Source: Erodium maritimum (taxonomy: Eukaryota; Streptophyta; Magnoliopsida; Geraniales; Geraniaceae). From it: a stretch of 64,000 nucleotides of DNA. The notes below the pieces were generated by a model. It was not told the origin of the DNA and ran no database searches. It saw nothing but the letters and a program-made list of their open reading frames with translations. Position 1 is the stretch's first letter. Every line of letters starts with the position of its first letter. Below are positions 1 to 12,927 of this stretch, one piece after another. Position numbers and translations under genes: made by a program. The DNA lies in NCBI GenBank assembly GCA_963921825.1, contig OY997590.1:57216012-57280011 (forward strand). The letters run 5' to 3'.

Positions 1-42
1 GTCTTGTAGAGAGATTAACAGAAGTCATGCCGAGGGCCACGA

Positions 43-1120
43 ATGACTAATACGAGATTATTTTGCTGACGAGCCTATTTACGGCCCCGACATGTTTAGG
101 CTTAGGTTCTGGATGAGCCAGTTCCTTTCACACATGTGATGGAAGCGGTTGAGGCGCATGACGACTACTTCGTCCAAAAGAAGGACACTTTCGCCCGAAC
201 CGGTTTATCTACTCAACAAAAATTCATTGTCGCAATACAAATGCTAGCGTACGGGTGTTTGGACAATTCGTTGGATGAAGGGATCCAAATGGGTCTAAGC
301 ATTATACTCGAATGTGTGTGACAGTTTTCCAAGGCAGTTGTGGAGGTATTTTTGTAGTTGTACGAGACAATACCTAATTCAGAGAACTTGACCTGGTTGT
401 TGGAATCAGGATACAAACGAGGCCTCCAGTGCATGATTGGGAGTCTTGACTACATGCATTGCGAGTGGAAGAGCTGCCAAACTGCGTTGCAAGGAACCTT
501 CAGACGGGAAAATCACCACGGTCGTGCATGCAACCATAATGATGGAAGTTATCGCCTCCCGTGATTTGTGGATTTGGCATGCGTATGTTGGTTCTGCTGG
601 CTCCTACAACATGCTCAACGGTGGACACTTTTTTGATAAGGTTCTTTCTGTCTGTGGCTATGCCATGGATTACGAGGTGAACGAGAATCGATGAAACCGA
701 TCTTGTTATTTGGTTGACGGTATTTACCCAAATTGGACTCGGTTTGTGAAAACGATTCAACATCTTGTCCAACCAAAACACAATTTGTTTGCTAAATTCT
801 AAGAAGGTGCTCGGAAGGATGGTGAACGGGCTTTTGGAGTTTTTCAAGCACGGTTGCACATAACTTCCCGACCCACTCGTGTGTTGGACATGTATATGTG
901 TTCCGATATCTTGCACACTTGTATCATTCTACATGATATGATTGTAGAGTATGAACGAGACCGATACAAAAACAGAGCTGAAGACTGGTATAGTGAACCC
1001 CCTACAGATATACATGATTGGACACCACCATAACGATGGTACCATAGAGGTCCCTTATCAACAATGTTAACATTCATCGACAACTCCAAGCTGACCTTGT
1101 TGAGAACATAGAAAAATCTA
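43..1120 (+). pseudogene. Decayed PIF/Harbinger-type transposase (HARBI1/ALP1-like)
   Basis: The translated pieces fall in family order but in shifting frames. Near 80-125 is a stretch reading YFADEPIYGPDMFRLRF. At 136-320 comes the segment around AIQMLAYG and DEGIQMG. At 440-475 is GSLDYMHCEWK, which holds the first catalytic Asp of the DDE_Tnp_4 nuclease fold. At 560-600 is DLWIWHAY. Near 708 is YLVDGIYP, with the second Asp. Near 805-840 is EGARKDGERAFGV, with the catalytic Glu, and the tail reads CIILHDMIVEYERD. In this family the protein is the cut-and-paste nuclease, and it normally works with a Myb/SANT partner that is not seen nearby. Several stops and frameshifts break the reading frame, and the N-terminus may lie left of the window. 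Family assignment is firm; it is clearly non-functional. Confidence 0.85.
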
Positions 1121-1129
1121 TTTAGAGCG

Positions 1130-2521
1130 GACTACGAATCAGAATAAGGAGCCAGTGACCAGGTTATAACTATTGTAGCAAATGTTCGCACCACAGATTC
1201 ACACCCAAGCTTGCTTGTTGTTTGTTTTTATCTTGTTATTTAATTTGGTAGAATTTAAGTGTTTTAGTTTAATTTCTTACAATTAACATATTTATTAATT
1301 ACTATTCCGTAATTGATGCTATGTTCTTGCAAATCTACTTTGTTTTATCATTTTATAAAATCATAAAACAATACTAATCATACAGTGAACATACAAGAAT
1401 GTCTACAAGATCTCTAGAAGATTTAGACGTTGTGAAAAACAGTTGTTCCTGGTATCGATTACTATTGCATTGTTTCAATACAACAATAGGATTCAAAACT
1501 TCTAAAAAGATCCCAACGTTGTAGTTGCTCTAATAATGTCTGCTTCAAAAAGATTGAGATAATTGGACTTTAGATGGAGTTATAACTTTCAAAATTAGAT
1601 GGATAAAGAAGGATAAATTAGACATTTTTTTTAATGTTAACATCGTTAGTCAAAATTTAAAAAAAAACTCGGAGTTTTTGATAAATAACAAAAGATGATG
1701 GAGTATTATTTAATAATTAATTACTTTACGGTGTGTTATTACAAATAAAAAATAAAAAAGATGGTGTTAATAGAGTTACTCCTACTTTTCAAATTGAAAC
1801 TTTCCAACCGAACTACCAAAAAATCAATTTTTTCACTAATTGTAAATGCCCAAATCTCCTATTGTGCTCAAAATCATATAGATTTAACAATAAATACAAT
1901 TTTAAAAACAAACCCAGAATGGTCCCAAGCTTCAATCCAAAATTTCATATTCTAAGATAGGGTTGAGGATCTGTGTGTATATAATCCATCACCCTAACCC
2001 AACTAAAAAAAGCCCTAAAACAATTCCTAAACCATGAAATTCATAATCTTTGTTTCCCCAAAGCCACGAAACCCCTGACAAGAATACATGAAGAAGATGA
2101 AACTAAGAACTCTAAAATCACGAATTCATGGAGATGGAGATCCGGTGGTGGCCTCATGGAGATGGAGATCGTGAAGAGGGAGAAGATGAGGGTCTGAGAG
2201 GGAGGATGGTGTGCGGCTGAGAGAAAATAAAAGAAAGGTGTGTTTTTGGATATGAACCACAAATAATAGGGTTAGGATATGAACCATAACATGAGGGTAT
2301 TTTTGCACTTTCAGAATTTTTTTTTGTCATGTGACTAGCACATGGTAACATATATGTTTGTTTTTGGATTGAAACAGACTAAAGTGAAAACTAAATATAA
2401 TTAGGGGGGTTATATGAAAAAAAAGTAGTTAAAGGGGTATCAGAAAATAAGCAAATTGTAAGGGAGGTTATGTGTAATTTTCCCTATATTTAGAAAAAGT
2501 AATGTTAAAGTTGAACTCATA
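1130..2521. other. AT-rich intergenic DNA
   Basis: No coding region or RNA gene is recognisable here. Near 1515-1531 a stretch reading AACGTTGTAGTTGCTC followed by TAATAA resembles the outer end of a PIF/Harbinger element with its TAA target duplication. It could be the right end of the transposon to its left. That is an inference from one end only. Confidence 0.4.
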
Positions 2522-2539
2522 TCCCCCGAACAACGAGTT
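2522..2539. repeat. Target-site duplication, left copy
   Basis: TCCCCCGAACAACGAGTT here matches 3907-3924 at 17 of 18 positions. It flanks the non-LTR insertion between them. Confidence 0.85.
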
Positions 2540-3906
2540 TTTTTTTTGAAACGAGAAAGAAGTAGTATTACGATATCATCGTGCTTACAATGGGGGACCT
2601 AACAGTCCCGGACACCAGCTTTTGTCCCGATCAGCCGTGGCCCATCGAGCGCACATGGTTCCATGCAAATAGTCTGCTTTGTTTCGCAGATCCAAACTCA
2701 AGAGTTCCTCGATCCACTGTTTCAAAAAATACATAACTAACGGAATAAAAACTACTTAGCCAAAGTCTTATTCGTCCTAAATCAAGCAACCTGAAAAGAG
2801 AGAAGACCTTTGTTGCGGATTCCCCGAGACTTCCCGGCTTTAGACGTCCCGGGTCTGTGGGTATATGTCCCTGACGGTCCTTCCCACCCCCGCTCTGGGG
2901 GATTGTAGTCCCCCGGGCTAACTTCCCGTTCCTGTACTTGGTCAGTGGAGGTTGGCAGCATCTTGGGCTCCGGCTTGTGACCCGTCTTGATCACCCTGAG
3001 TCTTGGTCCAACGGCTGTGGTGAATCGCAGGATCCCCCGTCGAGCCTATGTGCAGTTCATCAGGTCACCCAATCGCGAGTCAGGCCTCTTCCACTTGGCC
3101 CCGATCTTCAAGTGAGATTTAGGGCTTGGGATGTCCTTGTCTTGACGTTTGGCTATCGTCGAAGACGGGACCAACACCCTAACGGTAGTACTCCGAGCCT
3201 CCTGGTGCGCACGGCTCCTGCTGGCCGCGAACCTCCTATGGTTTGTTGAGCCCGTGTAGTGCAGAGCCCTACCCGATTGTAGGCCAATCCCCGATTGGTC
3301 ATATCCTGGTTGGTAAGCCGAAGACCAGGAGAAACATTGCACCGGATCCCACTGGTAGGCCGGAATCGCGGTGCGCTATGGTGGGGGAACGGGGGCCAGG
3401 CCCTGAAACAGAGTCTCCTGACGCCGGAGTGCCCGATCCCATTCCGGTAGAGGACGTTGGTTGCCGTGGTTGGCTGCAAAAGTCCGGACGAACTCCGGTG
3501 TGGGTCGATGCCAGGGAGACGAGTGCAACCACATTGGATCGTGGTGCACACCGTGCATGGGCCACCCACGATTATGCAAAACCAAGATGGGGTTGACTTG
3601 GTCGAGCATGGGGGGGGGGGGGGGGGGGGGCACGGATGACCGGGCTCAAGGAGGCGATCATGAGGGAGGTGGTTCGACGACCATGGTGTCCGAGTGGGGT
3701 ACCCATCACGGTGGCAGCGTGAGAACGGCAAAACCATAGTGTTGATGGGAGGGGGAGATCAAACGATGAGATAGAGTCTGTACCAGGTGGAGGAGGGGCG
3801 GTGGATGGCAGTGAATAGACGGCGGCGGCGGCGGCTGTAACCCTAGAAAGGGTAAGAGATGAACCTCAGAGAGGTTTTGTGGAGCGCTTCTTGAAACATA
3901 ACAATT
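2540..3906 (-). mobile_element. Short non-LTR retrotransposon (LINE-derived), minus orientation
   Basis: The segment starts with a T-run (a poly-A tail on the minus strand) and is bounded by an 18-bp target-site duplication with one mismatch, the hallmark of target-primed reverse transcription. At about 1.37 kb it is far shorter than an autonomous LINE and I find no reverse transcriptase or endonuclease motifs in it, so it is 5'-truncated or non-autonomous. It contains a run of about 20 G at 3611-3630. The GC-rich body resembles other segments at 8240-9850 and 14513-15945. Open frames inside it (for example minus-strand 3153-3737) look like by-products of base composition. Confidence 0.8.
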
Positions 3907-3924
3907 TCCCCCAAACAACGAGTT
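3907..3924. repeat. Target-site duplication, right copy
   Basis: TCCCCCAAACAACGAGTT is the partner of 2522-2539. Confidence 0.85.
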
Positions 3925-4205
3925 AATGTGTAAAGAAATAAATAATCATTATAAAGCTCTAAAAGACCTGTTTATACATGATTGGAAACAAATTTAAAAT
4001 CACTGGAGCTGATGGCCTTACAAAGCAATGTTACAGGGCAAAGAAACATAAGGATTTGACTCTCAAGAACACACCAATTCTGCAGTACATTGACCCGACC
4101 CATCAATGCATATTTTGCGCACACAGACGGGAACAAGAACAAGAAGAACATCGCACATATAAAGTGCAGATGATGATAGAATCACCATACAAAGACAGTG
4201 GTAGC
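3925..4205 (-). other. 3' flank of the OSCA-family gene
   Basis: This non-coding stretch lies downstream of the stop codon of the minus-strand channel gene and should include its 3'UTR. I did not find a convincing polyadenylation signal. Confidence 0.4.
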
Positions 4206-7200
4206 TCATATTGTAGTGGTAGCTTCAGATATGAGGGGACTGTTGAGGCTGTCCGGATTCGTGGAGAAATGAATTGGCGCCATAGCTGGATCCTGATACA
4301 CTGTTACCAGTTTATTGAAGAACTCCCCCATCGCCGGATCATCCCCTTCTTCCCTATCCTTCTTTATCAAAGTCTGCCCAACACACAAGGATCACAATTA
4401 GGTTCTCAAGTACAATGAACATTATACTTCTTAACTTTGCTGCTTGTCTTTTTCAATGTCATGTGATTAATCTTGATGGTTTAAAGATGTCAGTGTGTAT
4501 GATCATTAGCATGAATCAAGCACGGTGAATACCTCAGCAGAGTGGGCAATGAAGATGGGTAGGAAGCGTTTTCTGCAGTACTCGTTGAACAGAAGAGTGA
4601 GCAACGGAAGAGGAAAAATCAAGGTTGATGCTAAAGACAGCTTCTTTGCAGTAAATATCCCGATTGCTATGGCATGCATCAACACCAGAGAAAATATCAT
4701 TGAATTGTGAACAATTGGCCAAAACTTCCCTCCAGTTTCGTACTTGGGTGCATACACATTTATAAACTGCATCAACCATAACAACACCTTTATCATTTAG
4801 GCATAGAAAAGTCGCTTAAAATAACAAGGATTACTAACCTGGTTGCGGTAGATGATGTAGGCAAGGCAGAGGTACACCAAGAGGAAGGGAAGAATCAACG
4901 GAGCTAGAAAGAAGTAAGTAATACCGAGAAGTCCAAAGAAACAAACTCTGGGAACATCCCTATGGTAAGGAATAGAAGGCACTTCAAGATCATTGTCCGT
5001 ATCTCCAACAAACGGTCTTTTCATCAAACTCCAAATCAGAGGGATGATACGGAAGAGTTCTGATGAAGCGCTTGTCCATCCAGAAGTGACCGCATAAGCA
5101 ACGAAAAACGACGACTACAGCACCCAATAATCATTTTTTTAATCCAAGTTTCAAATGAATATATAACAAGAGCGAAGGGTCTCAACTCACCTGTGCTGGA
5201 ACGGAAACTGCTAGCTTTGCAGGAATGTTTTGGGGGTCAAGGAAGATGGAGAGCTGATACAAAGCTGTGCCAGAAAAGACTGTTGCAAAGAAGATGTTCC
5301 ACACGGTGAACCAAAGCACTTTGTTGCATGCGCTCTTCTGAATGTCACTGCTAGCAATGTATCCTTGGATGGACGAAAGGAACTCCATGATGGGTGGCAC
5401 TATTTTTAGGAACAGCTGAAGGATAAGACTTGGCAGGTATCCCGTTATTACTTGACTCACAACAGTTCTGCAACAAACCAGGATTAGTACTATTTTGTTA
5501 TATTTCAAGAAAAATAAGAATATGGACTCTTACATGGTGAGAACACTTTCCAAAAAGGGAAACCAAATCTCCAATTCACTGAGGTTGGTGAGACCTTGCA
5601 CGACCAGAACAGGAATAAGGAACAAAACTGTAAGGAGAATGCATGACAATATAACGAGCAGCTTGGAGATCCATCTTTTCATGAAGGACGAAGAAAAGAA
5701 AGGCCAGTAAACGTCTTCGGGTTCGGGAGCTTGCTCTGTGATCCAGTGTGTAGGGTTGTTGGATTGCCGTATGTGGAAGGCAGATGCAGCGCCATAGCGA
5801 GACTTGAACGACACAAAAGCAGCTCGCACTTCTTCCCCAACCAATGAAACCTCTGATTGCTGCAACCTTACATTCTCCTCCAAATCTTCCAACTTCTTCT
5901 CATACTGATCCATGAGATCAACCTTGTTTCCACACAGTCCGAAACAGTTACAGCACTTGAACTTTGGTTGAGTGGGATCTGACTGCAAGTGGACAATTCT
6001 TTTGTACAATTTCTTTGCATCGTTCTGGGAAACAATTTAAAAAAAACACCTTAGAATTACAACAGAGAATAGAAAATTTAATACTAGACATGATATAGAA
6101 GACAAAGTGCTTACAATTAGACCGCGAAGCTTGTTTGTTCGTCGAATAACCATATGTGACAGATATGTGTCAGGGTGATATGTTGTAAAGAAACTGTCAA
6201 CACTGTCGCTCACACTGCTCCCAGCAGGAACTGGAATGCTGCGAACTAAGATGGTAAACTGTTGTGGTTGAGGTTTGGATGAAAGAAAATAAGCAATCCT
6301 CTTCGAAGATATGTAATTATATTCCTGCGCATGAAATATTTTCAGTATCCATAACTTCATTTACATTTATGAACTTGCAGATACTGAAGAAAAGTTTACT
6401 CTCTTTATGAAGCTGCACAGAACAGTTTACTTTTCCATGGATTTAACAAGCATAGACCCATCTCCGCAACATGAATTCAATATACATATAGCCTCTCATT
6501 CATGCTTATAATCTGACAGACAAGTCACATTACTTAGAGGAATTGAATACAATCGCAAAGATGCTACTTACATAATAAAGTAGGCAGCAGACAAATATAG
6601 TGACAAGATACACAGCACAGAAGTGAATCCATAACCTGTAAAAAAAGACTAAGGTGGGTTAGTCTTCAAACTTTCCTCTGCTACAGAGAAAACTAATGCT
6701 CTGGATGCTCGGAAGCTAATTGATCTCTAAGAAATTGTCAAAACATCAAGGCATTAATACGTGGTAAAAAAATCAATACTATCTTAAACTTCATTGCATG
6801 TTTTTTTTTACAATGGCTTTCCGTTTATATTAACTGAAAAACATAAGTTGGCAATTACTTGTTGGAGCCACTGTTTACATTTGATATGGTAAATAAATCC
6901 AAGGAATTATTTGAGAAATCAGCAAAGCTAATATCTTCAAGCTGGTTGCCAGAGCAGTTCACTGGAAGGAGAACAAAGATCCCAATGACCCCAGCAAAAG
7001 CAAAGACTTTCAGACTGCACCGAGCAAATAAAATTTTAAGTCAGTATAAGTTCAAAGTGAAAAAAAGTAGAAGAAAACCCAACAATACCTAACCTGCAGA
7101 TAAAATTGAATTTGGGGCAAAAAATGGACAACCAAAAGAGGAGACAGGTACAGACATACGACATGATTTTGTTACGAAGAAACAGAATTACCTAAATGTT

Positions 7201-7472
7201 ATAAGGCGCATAAAGACGACAGCATCAAGGCCCGAGTACTCTAATAATTCCTCTTCAGTGAGTTTCCATGCCTTACGTACCCAACCAGGGGAAGGTACGA
7301 GCCTCTCTAGGTGGAAGTTACTTCTCCGCTTAACTTTTCCTTGAGCCAGAAGGCGTGGTATATAGACTTCATAGTTACTCGGCTGTTTCCTCAGTATAGA
7401 GTACAAGGTGAAGAATGTAACACAAAGAGCAGTATTTATCCCCACAGACGTTAGAAGAGCAGATACAAGCAT
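4206..7472 (-). CDS. HYP1: OSCA/CSC1-family hyperosmolality-gated cation channel (HYP1-like), nine coding exons
   Basis: Coding exons on the minus strand are 7192-7472, 6859-7014, 6572-6635, 6115-6324, 5534-6024, 5191-5467, 4839-5114, 4533-4766 and 4206-4373. All introns are GT-AG and the phases agree, giving 2157 nt and 718 residues, close to the roughly 700 residues of Arabidopsis HYP1. The start at 7472 gives [13 protein letters not shown], the usual N-terminal membrane helix. Further membrane segments follow near residues 93-115 and 146-167. The cytosolic domain (about 170-345) contains [30 protein letters not shown] and [12 protein letters not shown]. The C-terminal half has the pore-region helices, including [31 protein letters not shown] and [12 protein letters not shown]. 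The family forms dimeric plasma-membrane channels opened by membrane tension or osmotic stress and permeable to calcium. No stop or frameshift was found. Identity within the OSCA2/HYP1 branch rests on motif recall. Confidence 0.93.
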
Positions 7473-7474
7473 CT

Positions 7475-7531
7475 CTCCAAAGCCAGACCAAAACCAAAAC
7501 CTTGATATTTATTACTTAGTTGCTTGGAACT
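7475..7531 (-). other. 5'UTR, second exon start of the OSCA-family gene
   Basis: On the minus strand GGTGCATAATGCAG, ending at 7532, is a good 3' splice site. It would join this leader segment to the non-coding exon whose donor is at 7934/7935. This is predicted from splice-site quality only. Confidence 0.55.
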
Positions 7532-7934
7532 GCATTATGCACCAGAGAAATGGGTAATGATGCTACTACAACAGTAATCAACGGAGCTACAGCATGAAAA
7601 AAAAAACAAGCAGCTGATCCAGTAACATCTCATATAAGAGTCCCACACTATGAAGTCTTCAAAAACATGAAATCTTGAGAACCCAAAAGGAGATAGCAAG
7701 ACCCATTTCCAACAATTCAAATCCCACAACCAAATCCTCTTTTTCCCACTCATGAACAGTTCAATAGACATCAAATTAAACTGCTCAATCTCCGAATAGT
7801 GGAACCCAAAAATACCCAAAATTGGAATCTTCAACTCAAAATCACCAATCAAATAGAAACCAACAAATCAATGAGAGCAACAGAAAAATAAAAACCATGA
7901 ACAAAGCAAACCTCGTAATAGGTTTTGAACTTAC

Positions 7935-8040
7935 CATCGAAGCGAAGTCCTGGGAGAGTGTGGAAGAAAGGAACAAGAATCTAGATTTCCTCTTTTGCAG
8001 TTCTGAGTAACGAACGGTAACACGGACAAGGCAATACCAG
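7935..8040 (-). other. Predicted non-coding first exon of the OSCA-family gene
   Basis: The minus strand shows GACTTCGCTTCGATG followed by GTAAGTTC, a strong donor at 7934. The intron (7532-7934) would lie wholly in the 5'UTR. The ATG touching the donor would be an upstream start if unspliced. A weak TATA-like stretch (TTAATAATTTATTC) lies near 8061-8076. The transcription start is not fixed. Confidence 0.5.
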
Positions 8041-8239
8041 AATTTTGCTGGTTCTGGGAATAAATTATTAATGGCAGAAATGCCCCTGCCATCACTGGGA
8101 ATTGATTTGACTTTCGGGATTGAGAGGGAAGAGTGGCTGAGCACCAACCTTCTGGAGCTTGCTGGTAGGAACGATATAACGGCCAGTCAACTCCAGCACA
8201 CGCGCCAAGTGTCTCGCGTGGCCATTGTCTCTTCTTATT

Positions 8240-9850
8240 ATTATTTTTGGGTTAAGAGGTACAATCTCGAAACGGGTCATCCAGAAGAGACTACTAACAA
8301 TTGAGAATATCGCATGAAAACAAAATAATAGATCTACACATCGTGGAACAACTGCTAAATTGAAAAGTAATCTTTCACCGAAGTGGTTTGAAGATGTCGA
8401 CGGGAGAATGCTGCGATAGCCTCCGAAGCAACCGGTACAGCGGCTGAAGACCGTGAGGTAGGGCCGAGTTAACCCTATGATCTGATTAGGCATAAATCAA
8501 CTCTGATTTGTGCTCCAGTAGAATACTGAAGCCCTAGAGTGACGCCCCAAACAGCCCTATAACCAGAGACTGAAATGGCTCAATTGGACTTTGCATCCTC
8601 CCGAGGAACCAGCAGACGTCGTCCCCCCTCTGATGATAATGAGGACCTTTCAAAACGTAAAATTGCTGGTTCCCGATTTGATTGAAGAATGTCGCGCTGG
8701 TACTTGGTGGAATCGATGCCACCTTACGTCCAGAGGGGCGGTATAATCGGCCAACCCCCCTCTGGACCAATTCGGACTCATTTCGCAAGGCGAAGGTGCG
8801 TTGAGCCCCCCCCCCCCCCCCCCCCCGCCGCTACAAATTATGCCCCGGAATGTCGATGTTCTAGGGTCGGCCCAAAATATGAGGCCTGACCCGACTGTGG
8901 AACCCAGATGGTCCACCCTAACCCGATCCGATTCAGTCGCCTTGATCCGACCTGCCCCAAAATCAGGATCCATGACCCGACCCTGCCTCGTCCTGTGACC
9001 CATCTTCATTCTGGACCCGGTTCCCAGACCCAACCCGATTAAAGCCTCATCTCCGCCTTCCAGCCGGACCTGACCCATCATGGGCCCTGGCCCAGCCATC
9101 TCTTGCACCTGATCCAAGCTTCGGGTTATCACCCCGGCCCAACACCCTTTCGGACCAAACAGGCAGGCCCCTCGTCCTTGGGTCGGGCCTCCCCATTGGT
9201 CCAGCCCAAGCCCTTCTGTCATCCGCAAACAGGCCTGAGCCAACCGGCCCATTCGGGCCATGTTCCTAAGAAGCCCTACACGGCTCTTTCCCCGGCATCC
9301 TTCTCCGCGTAGCCGTCGTCGTCTCCGGCGTCCCGTCCACCGGTTGTCCCGTCTCCTTGTTTGACGACACATACACCACAGTGGCCGGACTTGAAAGGGA
9401 CCGATCCCCATCCCCATCAATTTGGACCTCCAGTCGATCCGCTTCTTCTAACCTCCCTGTCATAGTCGTTCCCCACCGGAAACCCAACGGTGGAGAACCT
9501 ACCCTCGTCAGGATTTCCGTCGTCTTCCCCACGCCAACCAGACGCGGTCGTGGTCCCAGCACCAGAGATCTTCTAACAAGACATCTCCGATATTCCATCA
9601 TGTGCCCCTGAGGTCGTTGTCCTACCGTACCTCGAGGTACCCCCGACCGACCACCCTCCTCCCGTTGAGCAGTGAACCGAATCTGTTCTTCCTCCGACGT
9701 CGCCTTTGGAAAAATAGATCGAGAGGAAACACGCTCAAGAGACGGAGAAATCACCGGCGACCATCGTTTTTCTCCTACTCACTCTCGTGTTATGTGTGAC
9801 CAGAATCCGCCGAGATAGGCATCGTCGCAGCCGCTCACTCTTCGCAAAAC
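8240..9850 (-). mobile_element. Non-LTR retroelement-like segment, minus orientation (degenerate)
   Basis: Part of this segment is clearly homologous to 14513-15945: around 8699-8745 both read (minus) GCCGCCTCTCTGGACGTA-like sequence followed by a conserved GGTGG context. Both also share the same order of A-rich left end and GC-rich right end. It contains a C-run at 8809-8826. No complete domain is readable. Borders are approximate and no target duplication was found, so the class is inferred from the related copies. Confidence 0.45.
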
Positions 9851-9859
9851 CTTAATCGC

Positions 9860-11647
9860 TTTCTAGTGAGAAATAAGGTTTTGCCGAATCCAGTTCCGCC
9901 CTTGATAGTAAGGTGTTGTTGAACTTATCCTCAAGAATTAATTACCACCTGTAAACAACTCAAAGTTATACGATTTGAAAATAATCCTAAAACGTGTCTA
10001 GCTTTCTCTCTCTGATCTTTAGTGGTGCCATCGTTTCATCAATCCTGATTGTCGTTGCCACCCACTAATAAAATGGTGTTGCACAACCCTCCTTCCCCGT
10101 TAAGTTGTACCTCTGTTCCATCACTGATTTCGTCAAGCCCCCTCGTATAAGAAAGGCTATTAAGGGACCCTTTCAACCATCAGTTCCTTTTCTGTTGCTG
10201 CCCTTGGGGATCGCTTCTAAAAAATGTCCCTTCCTCGAACCTCCCACAAGGTCACCCGACCAAAGATAGTGCACCGGACGATGAAACCTAGCCCGAGTAC
10301 TCTTTCCCTTGTCCCCGACGACCTGACTGCCACCTGCATTGCCATTACGACCACGACTACCGCCACCCCCACAACCACTATGATGATCTGACACTCGTTC
10401 CTTACCTCTCTAGGTGAGGGAGTCAACTAGTCGGCTTTTCATTCAAGGTTATCCTTGCCGTTGAATCTCTTTCATGGTCGTCGCATGGGTCCATGGAGGC
10501 CATTTGTGCAGAAGAGGACTCAACCGCCATCTATTGTCCCAACGAGAATGCTGATACCCGTGGTGGCGGGGAACTGACCCCCCTCCTCCCTCGCTGGAAG
10601 ATATCCAACAAAGCCTCGTAGCCTGCTCACTGCCAAAAAGAGATTCTGGTTCTCCGGTGGCCTCTCAGCCATCTAGGTTGTAGGGTTGTACCACGAGATT
10701 CCCTCCTTGATTATGACATCCCGCTCACATCTCTCGACGACATCGATGAGACCTTGTCTACTTGTTTTATCATATCCTCCCAAATGAGGATGTCATCATC
10801 GAGGTGTTCCCAACGCCAAGAGACCAAATCTCCCTAGGTTGCATCAAGTATAGGATGGTGAGACGCCTACTAACCTTTATATGGGGTCCTTCATATGTGG
10901 ATCTTGTTATCAAGGACCTGGCTACGAGTATGTGTTTTTTTTTTCTTCGCGTAGGAGGAGACGATGGACTGGGTGTGGCGTGACGAGCCCTAATACTTCG
11001 TTTGGGACGCCTCTCCTCCTAGCCGATCTGCCAAGCGATGGGCTCCCCCTACCTCAATTGGATCAGATGCAGTTGTGGGCGCAGGTCTAGGGCCTCCCTC
11101 CAAAGGTCATGCCGGTAGTTGTAGCTACCATAGTGGGCAACACTTTGGTGAGACAGCTGGAGCTTATACTCGAGGGTAAGATAAGGGTCCATTTCTGGCA
11201 TAACATCGCCACACCCCTACGAGTTCTATGGTCATATAGTTCAAGGAGCTCCCTCAACCATACGGGTTACCCTGAAATATGAATGTCTTCCATTTTTTGC
11301 TTCAGTTGTGGATGTTTGGGGTATGAGGCTCATGAGTGTTACACAACGATGTCGGGAACCCCAAGGTTTGATCTTTCTATTGATACAGAAAGGTTTTCTA
11401 AGATGGGGCGGCCAATAAACAAGGACTAGAAATATCTACCATCCTACGCTTCTCCGGAAGTTCACGTGGATTCTCGCTGTTACTTCCTAAAGGACATTGA
11501 TATGGACATAAAATGCACCGGTTTTGGATGTTTTTATCACACATTCTTGAGCTTTTTAGTCTCATGGTTGTATAATTTGATCCACTTTTCTCTCGTTACT
11601 CATACTTTGTCTCTCATTGTGTTATGTAGATTCTTTGATCAAAAAAA
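9860..11647 (+). mobile_element. 5'/3'-incomplete LINE, plus orientation
   Basis: This is the body that carries the ORF1 relic and ends in a GATCAAAAAAA tail. The same kind of end closes the element at 33546-34909. The left border is approximate and I could not identify a target duplication. Upstream of the relic (9860-10740) nothing specific is readable. Confidence 0.55.
10740..11400 (+). pseudogene. LINE ORF1 relic (DUF4283 / CCHC zinc knuckle)
   Basis: Two hallmarks of plant L1-type ORF1 proteins are visible. Around 11050-11250 the frame reads PLPQLDQMQLWAQV, then GLPPKVM and a run ending IRVHFWHNIATPLR, as in the DUF4283 domain. At 11298-11339 lies a zinc knuckle, CFSCGCLGYEAHEC, in which the usual His is Tyr. 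In LINEs this protein binds the element's RNA. Stops interrupt the frame (for example after 11090), and the reverse-transcriptase ORF that should follow is absent. The insertion seems to end with TTTGATCAAAAAAA at about 11634-11647. Confidence 0.75.
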
Positions 11648-12927
11648 GGGTTAAAAGGGAGGAAAATCGGTTCAAGGAGTTTTGGAGGCTAACTGATCTT
11701 ACAAAGGACATAACTTTCTCATTCAAACTCCGATTGCGTCATATTATATGTCAAATTGAAGGCCCGCCTCTTTGGCTCGGTTTCAAGGCCGGTCCGGTCT
11801 ACTTTTTGGCACGATTTTTAGGCGGGTCCGTCCGAATTTCATGCCCGGTTTCCAGCCCGGTTCGACTCCCTCTTCAGCCCGTTTTCTAGGCCATTTTGTG
11901 CCTCACTTCGAACTGTGCGCACTAGCCGATTTCCAAATCCAAATTATGCATAAAAAGAGGAAAATTTCCTTTTCCCAAGTCCTAATTCTAGGAGGAAAAT
12001 AGAAAATATAGGTCTTATAGAAAGGTGAGAACGAAACTAGAGGAGAACAACTTGTATTTTCTGATTAAACTTGCATTTGGGCTAGTGTACGAGGGGGAGA
12101 GTTGAGAGCAAAAAGAATAGAGGATTGAAACTTGAAGAACAACCATTGTTTTGCTTGAATTGGGATTTGTAAGTTTACACTTTTTCAAATTGATGAATCC
12201 TTGTGTTCCTTTATGCCTTCTTCTTCTTTATCAATGAACAACTAAATCACATAATCTAGGGTTATGGGGGATTATAGATTTAAATGTCGTTGTGTTGAAT
12301 GACATGAATGTTGTAAAGCTTGAATCTAGCCTAGGGTTTATTGTTTAATTTGCACTAAATGCTTTATCTTCTTTTTAGGCTAGATGAATTATAAGAATTG
12401 GAATCCAATCTTGGTGAGATGAGAATTGCAATTGATCTAAAATTAAATATAAATTGAGTTTAAATCTAGACTAGGGATATCTAGATTAACACAACCGCAA
12501 TAAATATAGGTTTCACGCTCAAAGTTAGAAATTATTGGAGAACTTAATGCTTTGGGTCTTCCTACTTCTAGATTCGGGAGAACTATGTGGTTAGATTCCA
12601 TTAGGTCCGAAGCATTCGAGCGAAGGTAGGACTTGCTTAGAGATAGTTCGTTGCCCTTAAAATTAGACAACTTCAAAATATATATCGATGTTCAATGCAT
12701 TGAAATGATCTCTATGAACCCATACATTAGATTTCCTTTTCCTCTGATTCGAATACTTTTCTGATTCGCCTGAATACTTGTGTATATTTCAATTACTGTT
12801 TACTTTTGCATGATATTCAAAACCAAAACCATTTACTTAATGAAATAGCTTAAAGAGACTTTGAATAGGAATTGTTCGTCTTGTGCTCGTTTGAGTTCGA
12901 TAACTCAGAACTAAAAATTTGAATACT
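11648..12927 (+). mobile_element. Probable remnant of a gypsy-type LTR and leader
   Basis: The DNA has the feel of a Tat/Athila-type LTR: a 'CATAACTTTCTCATTCAAAC' motif near 11709, a leader-like T-rich section at 12150-12400, and an ending near 12885-12950 (GAGTTCGATAACTC, then GGTACACTTGTCGTGCC). These resemble the 3' end of such LTRs. No partner LTR, primer site or polyprotein was found, so this is an inference from general resemblance. Confidence 0.35.

Noticed and set aside
8650..9754. Gly/Arg-rich 256- and 162-residue frames
   Set aside because: Compositional frames in a degenerate element. They are not conserved in the related copy at 14513-15945.
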